Positions 6,160 to 8,558 of a stretch of 8,558 nt of DNA are shown piece after piece (position 1 is the stretch's first letter; the number at the start of each line of letters is the position of its first letter). This DNA is from JACTMI01 sp964618415. GTDB taxonomy: Bacteria; Acidobacteriota; Thermoanaerobaculia; Multivoradales; JAGPDF01. The notes under the pieces are model-generated. The model was given only the letters and a program-made list of their open reading frames with translations, had not been told where the DNA came from and did no database searches. Position numbers and translations under genes: made by a program. The stretch is taken from the NCBI GenBank assembly GCA_964618415.1, contig CAZUAT010000086.1, positions 1 to 8,558 on the forward strand, given 5' to 3'.

Positions 6160-6188
6160 CGCGAGCGGCGTGGTGGCGACCGCTCGCG
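6160..6188. terminator. Perfect 9-bp inverted repeat between convergent genes; possible two-way terminator
   Basis: CGCGAGCGG (6160-6168) and CCGCTCGCG (6180-6188) are perfect inverted repeats around an 11-base loop. They occupy most of the 39-bp gap between the M64 stop (6153) and the stop of the opposing gene (6193). The position suits a terminator serving both strands. No T-run follows on either side, so if it terminates, it does so atypically or with Rho. Confidence 0.5.
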
Positions 6189-6192
6189 CGAC

Positions 6193-7275
6193 TCAGCTGG
6201 GATCGGCCAGGCTCCACCAGGTGAGCGTGCCGGTCTCGAAGCCGTCCGAGAACAGGTGCGGCGTCGCCCCGCTGTCGGGATCGAGTCGCAGCGACGAGAC
6301 GTCCACGACTTCGAAGGCGCTGCCCGGCACCTGGTGAAACTGCGACACCAGATCCTCGGTCCAGCTCGGGCTGGGAATGCCGGAGATGTACCAGTTGCTG
6401 CCGTTGTCGGCCAGCATCATGCCGTAGCGCTTGAGGCCGATCAGCAGGGCGCGCACCTGGGGATCGAAGCTGGCGGGGATCTGCCAGCTCCGCTTCAGGC
6501 GCAGGCGCAGGCCCATCGGCGGTGCGGCCGGATTGGTCGACGAACCGGCCTGGTGGCGGGCCGGCCAGATGTAGCCCGGGTTGGCCGGGTTGACGTACGT
6601 CTTCGTCACTCCGACCGTGAAGCGCAGGGCATGACGCAGCTCGCCACCGGCGATCTCGCCCTGGCGCGCCAGGCCGGGGAAGATCGGCAGGCCTGCGGCG
6701 TCGGCCGAGGTCCAGCCTGCTGGCCGCAGGTCGTTCGAATCGAGCTCGTAGACCGCGCCGGACAGCCCGCACCAGCCCCCCGGCTCGTTGCACGGCGGGT
6801 CGTCCTCCGGTCCGGTGCCGTGCGGCCACGAATGGTAGAGCTCGTAGAGCCGGCACTCGCCCTGCCGCACCGTCAGGACGTGGCGGTCGCCCTGGCTCGA
6901 CGGGCCGCCCTCGATCGGCGCACCGGGCGGGATCGGGTAGGGGCCCGGATCGCTCTCCTCCGGCCAGCCGTCGAAGAAGTCGAAGTCGATCGGCACCATC
7001 GCCTGATTGGAGGGCACCAGGCTCCAGGGGATGCCGATCGGTGCGCCCTCCCAGAGCCCGGCCCCGAAGTCCGGGTGCAGGTTGTCGCCGCCGTTGGCGA
7101 GGATGAAATTGATGATCTGCGTGGAGTTGGCGGCCACCGGCAGCGAGGCGACCGGCGTGTTCCAGATGTTGGAGGTGGGCAGCACCTGGCAGCCGCCGAC
7201 CACCTGCTGGGCGGACAGTGCGCTGCCGGCCAGGACCGCCGCCCCGAACAGGGAAAACACGAAGGGAGTACGCAT
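6193..7275 (-). CDS. Conserved secreted protein of unknown function with SDGFETG tail
   Basis: The 360-residue protein has a clear signal peptide (hydrophobic 5-20, likely cleaved after A-L-S-A at residue 22). The mature part contains motifs I recall from a widespread uncharacterised family of secreted proteins in soil bacteria: N-I-W-N (36-39), LHPDFG (66-71), ESDPGPYPIPPGAPIEGG (107-124), GDRHVL (129-134), LYELYHSW (143-150), LRPAGWTSADAAGLPI (183-198), PPMGLRLRLK (252-261), RYGMMLADNGSNWYISG (283-299), and PGSAFEVVD (317-325). Cysteines at 29, 141, 161 and 169 suggest disulfides. Conserved His, Asp and Trp residues hint at an enzyme, but I know of no assigned activity. The last 18 residues contain SDGFETG (343-349) followed by W-W-S, separate from the main domain. 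ATG at 7275 is the only reasonable start, though its ribosome site is weak. It follows the matrixin-like gene by 105 bp on the same strand. Confidence 0.85.
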   Translation of the reverse strand: MRTPFVFSLFGAAVLAGSALSAQQVVGGCQVLPTSNIWNTPVASLPVAANSTQIINFILANGGDNLHPDFGAGLWEGAPIGIPWSLVPSNQAMVPIDFDFFDGWPEESDPGPYPIPPGAPIEGGPSSQGDRHVLTVRQGECRLYELYHSWPHGTGPEDDPPCNEPGGWCGLSGAVYELDSNDLRPAGWTSADAAGLPIFPGLARQGEIAGGELRHALRFTVGVTKTYVNPANPGYIWPARHQAGSSTNPAAPPMGLRLRLKRSWQIPASFDPQVRALLIGLKRYGMMLADNGSNWYISGIPSPSWTEDLVSQFHQVPGSAFEVVDVSSLRLDPDSGATPHLFSDGFETGTLTWWSLADPS

Positions 7276-7294
7276 GGTGACCGCGGAGCCTAGC

Positions 7295-7306
7295 CCGGGC
7301 GCCCGG
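7295..7306. repeat. 12-bp palindrome upstream of the secreted-protein gene
   Basis: CCGGGCGCCCGG is a perfect palindrome 20 bases before the ATG at 7275. It could be an operator or simply a GC-rich coincidence. Together with the hairpin at 7341-7375 it makes up most of the structure in the 105-bp gap between the two minus-strand genes. Confidence 0.2.
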
Positions 7307-7340
7307 CCCGGTCCGTGAAGCAGTTCACCGCCGAGCCGGT

Positions 7341-7375
7341 CGCCGCCGACGGGCTCCGACTGCGGCCCGGCGGCG
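7341..7375 (-). terminator. Weak hairpin after the matrixin-like gene
   Basis: CGCCGCCG (7341-7348) and CGGCGGCG (7368-7375) are perfect 8-bp inverted repeats with a 19-base loop, beginning six bases past the end of the matrixin-like gene at 7381. The long loop and absence of a T-run make it a poor intrinsic terminator; read-through into the next gene is possible. Confidence 0.25.
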
Positions 7376-7380
7376 GGCCC

Positions 7381-8558
7381 TCAGAACGCGTCGGGGTCGA
7401 GGCCCCCGCAGAATCTCCCGGGCGGATTGTCGTAGGTCTCGACGGCGCCGCTCAAGGTGTCGCGCAGCGTCAAGTGATACTCGAGGTTCGACAGCGCCCC
7501 GAAGATCACCAGGAACCGGTCGGGGAACTGCAGCGTCTTGACCAGCAGCTCCAGATTCGACCGGCTCGTGAACCCGAAGGCGCCGGTCAGGTCGGACAGG
7601 CGGGTCGGCATGCCCACCCCGCTGGTCGAGTTGAACTGATTGCGCCAGGTCACGTCGATCGCGAACCGATCGTTGAGCAGGCAGAGCGTATCGGCGTCCG
7701 CCCGGCAGGTGCCGCGCACGGACTTGCCGCGCTTCGGGCGCATCGGGCCGGGCAGCTCGATCGTCCGGATGGCGTTGGACGGGAAGCCGTTGTCGTCGAA
7801 CCCGCCGCAGTCGCCGGCGGTGTTGCGGTAGGTCTTGGTCTGCCCGGTCCGCATGTCGGTGACGTTGAGCGTGAACTGCAGATTGGTCAGCTGGCCGTAG
7901 AACACCTTGATCACGTCGCCGAAGTCGAGAATCTTGACGATCAGCTCGACGTTGCGCGGATCGTCGAAGTAGAGGAAGCCCGACAGGTTGTAGAACGAGG
8001 GCGGCAGGGCGCTGTGGCGCGGCGGTACGCGGGCGGGGCCCGAGTTGCCGTTGAACTGGTTCTCCCAGGTCGCGGTCACGCGGAAGCGCCCGTTGAGCAG
8101 GCAGAGCGTGTCGGCCGGGCAGCCGCCGGGCTGAGGCGGCGGCGAGCCGCCGCGGCGATAGAGGGCCTGAATGCCGGCCAGATCGTCGGCGTTCATGCGC
8201 GCGCCGCGGCCATCTCCGTGCGCCTGGAAGAACATCAGCGCATCGCGCAGCAGGCGGTTCTGCTCGCCGCGGTTCTCGGACGAGTGGCCGAGCCCGAGCG
8301 TGTGGCCGAGTTCGTGCGCGTAGACCTCTTCGGCCAGCTTGGGTCCACGGCTGGCGACCAGCTCGCATTCGATGCCGTCGTTCATCACCACGTCGGCGCC
8401 CTGAATGCGCACGTATCGGCGCCCGTTGTAGCTGCCCTGGACGGAGCTGTCCGCCCACGGTCCGCCGACCGCCAGAGTGCCGCCCTCCGCGCAGTCGTAA
8501 CTCCCCTCGATGTCCTCGTTGGGATCGTCGAACAGCAGGACGTTCTGGCCGTCGAAGT
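7381..8558 (-). CDS. Matrixin-like metzincin protease with two tandem C-terminal domains (partial, N-terminus outside window)
   Basis: The frame is open from the right edge, so the start lies beyond 8558; 391 residues are visible (numbered from the edge). The first 80 resemble the upstream half of a matrixin catalytic domain and include C22 in SYDCAEGG. The zinc site H81-E-L-G-H85-x5-H91 is a full metzincin HExxHxxGxxH, followed by ALMFF (106-110), whose Met is the expected Met-turn, and MNADDLAGIQALY (121-133), the usual matrixin ending. A Gly/Pro linker leads to two related domains, 146-258 and 284-391. Each opens with D-T-L-C-L-L-N, continues with R-F-x-V/I-x-x-T-W-x-N-Q-F-N, N-V/L-E-L, and L-x-N-L, and ends in a Cys-Gly-Gly-containing segment. 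It is likely secreted, but the signal peptide is not in view. A GTG at 8412 lies inside the coding region and is not the start, because the frame above it is clearly protease-like. Substrate unknown. Confidence 0.88.
   Translation of the reverse strand, partial: FDGQNVLLFDDPNEDIEGSYDCAEGGTLAVGGPWADSSVQGSYNGRRYVRIQGADVVMNDGIECELVASRGPKLAEEVYAHELGHTLGLGHSSENRGEQNRLLRDALMFFQAHGDGRGARMNADDLAGIQALYRRGGSPPPQPGGCPADTLCLLNGRFRVTATWENQFNGNSGPARVPPRHSALPPSFYNLSGFLYFDDPRNVELIVKILDFGDVIKVFYGQLTNLQFTLNVTDMRTGQTKTYRNTAGDCGGFDDNGFPSNAIRTIELPGPMRPKRGKSVRGTCRADADTLCLLNDRFAIDVTWRNQFNSTSGVGMPTRLSDLTGAFGFTSRSNLELLVKTLQFPDRFLVIFGALSNLEYHLTLRDTLSGAVETYDNPPGRFCGGLDPDAF
7384..7707 (-). repeat. C-terminal domain copy 2 of the matrixin-like protease
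   Basis: This is the second copy, about 108 residues, running to the C-terminus (D-P-D-A-F). Against copy 1 it conserves the opening D-T-L-C-L-L-N, T-W-x-N-Q-F-N, N-L-E-L-L-V-K, the L-S-N-L-E-Y strand and the late Cys-Gly-Gly. It lacks the S-F-Y-N loop of copy 1. A basic linker P-x-R-P-K-R-G-K separates the two copies. Confidence 0.7.
7783..8121 (-). repeat. C-terminal domain copy 1 of the matrixin-like protease
   Basis: This segment encodes about 113 residues and is the first of two tandem domains. The plus-strand 19-mer CGTTGAGCAGGCAGAGCGT at 8091-8109 recurs exactly at 7671-7689, 420 bp (140 codons) away, and encodes T-L-C-L-L-N in both. Sequence between is diverged, so the duplication is old or the short stretch is under strong constraint. 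I recall similar modules at the C-termini of many secreted acidobacterial proteins; their role is not known to me. Confidence 0.7.

Noticed and set aside
6256..7293. Long plus-strand open frame opposite the secreted-protein gene
   Set aside because: It is a composition shadow; the minus-strand product has a signal peptide and conserved motifs.
8410..8412. GTG as the start of the matrixin-like protease
   Set aside because: The frame continues upstream to the edge with coherent matrixin-like sequence (C22, W34, Y43), so the gene is partial and starts outside the window.

Overview
The window is high-GC bacterial DNA with dense genes and short gaps. It carries two housekeeping genes (recA, murB) followed by an accessory stretch rich in secreted or lipid-anchored proteins. 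Three things point to an environmental, Acidobacteriota-like (Thermoanaerobaculia-type) bacterium: the tandem C-terminal domain of the matrixin-like protease, the SDGFETG-type tail of the secreted protein at 6193-7275, and the sulfatase-fold lipoprotein. This placement is inference from family memory; no 16S gene or other decisive marker is present.

Left part (1-2265). recA lies on the minus strand (start at 1106). It is interrupted by an in-frame TAG at 192-194, after 304 codons. The same frame continues for 42 further codons that read as an ordinary RecA C-terminus, to a TGA at 63-65. That distal TGA overlaps, as GTGA, a possible further minus-strand ORF with a hydrophobic N-terminus that runs off the left edge. 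Divergent to recA is murB (1321-2265, plus). The 214-bp gap between them holds back-to-back promoter candidates that share one AT-rich -10 area, plus a GGAA-N7-GGAA direct repeat at the presumed recA transcription start.

Middle part (2282-4644, minus). This is a two-gene operon: a zinc-ribbon-like, class I SAM-dependent methyltransferase (GTG start) followed by a sulfatase/alkaline-phosphatase-fold lipoprotein. They are joined by an ATGA stop/start overlap. The lipoprotein has Thr where formylglycine sulfatases have Cys or Ser.

Right part (4726-8558). A secreted M64-type zinc peptidase (plus) is followed, in convergent orientation, by a two-gene minus-strand set. The first gene of that set is a matrixin-type metzincin with two tandem C-terminal domains, cut by the right window edge. 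The second is a conserved secreted protein of unknown function with a SDGFETG tail. A 9-bp perfect inverted repeat lies between the converging genes and may act as a two-way terminator. Three neighbouring exported proteins, two of them zinc proteases, suggest extracellular protein processing, but nothing in the sequence ties them into one pathway. I saw no tRNA, rRNA, CRISPR array, insertion sequence or integrase.
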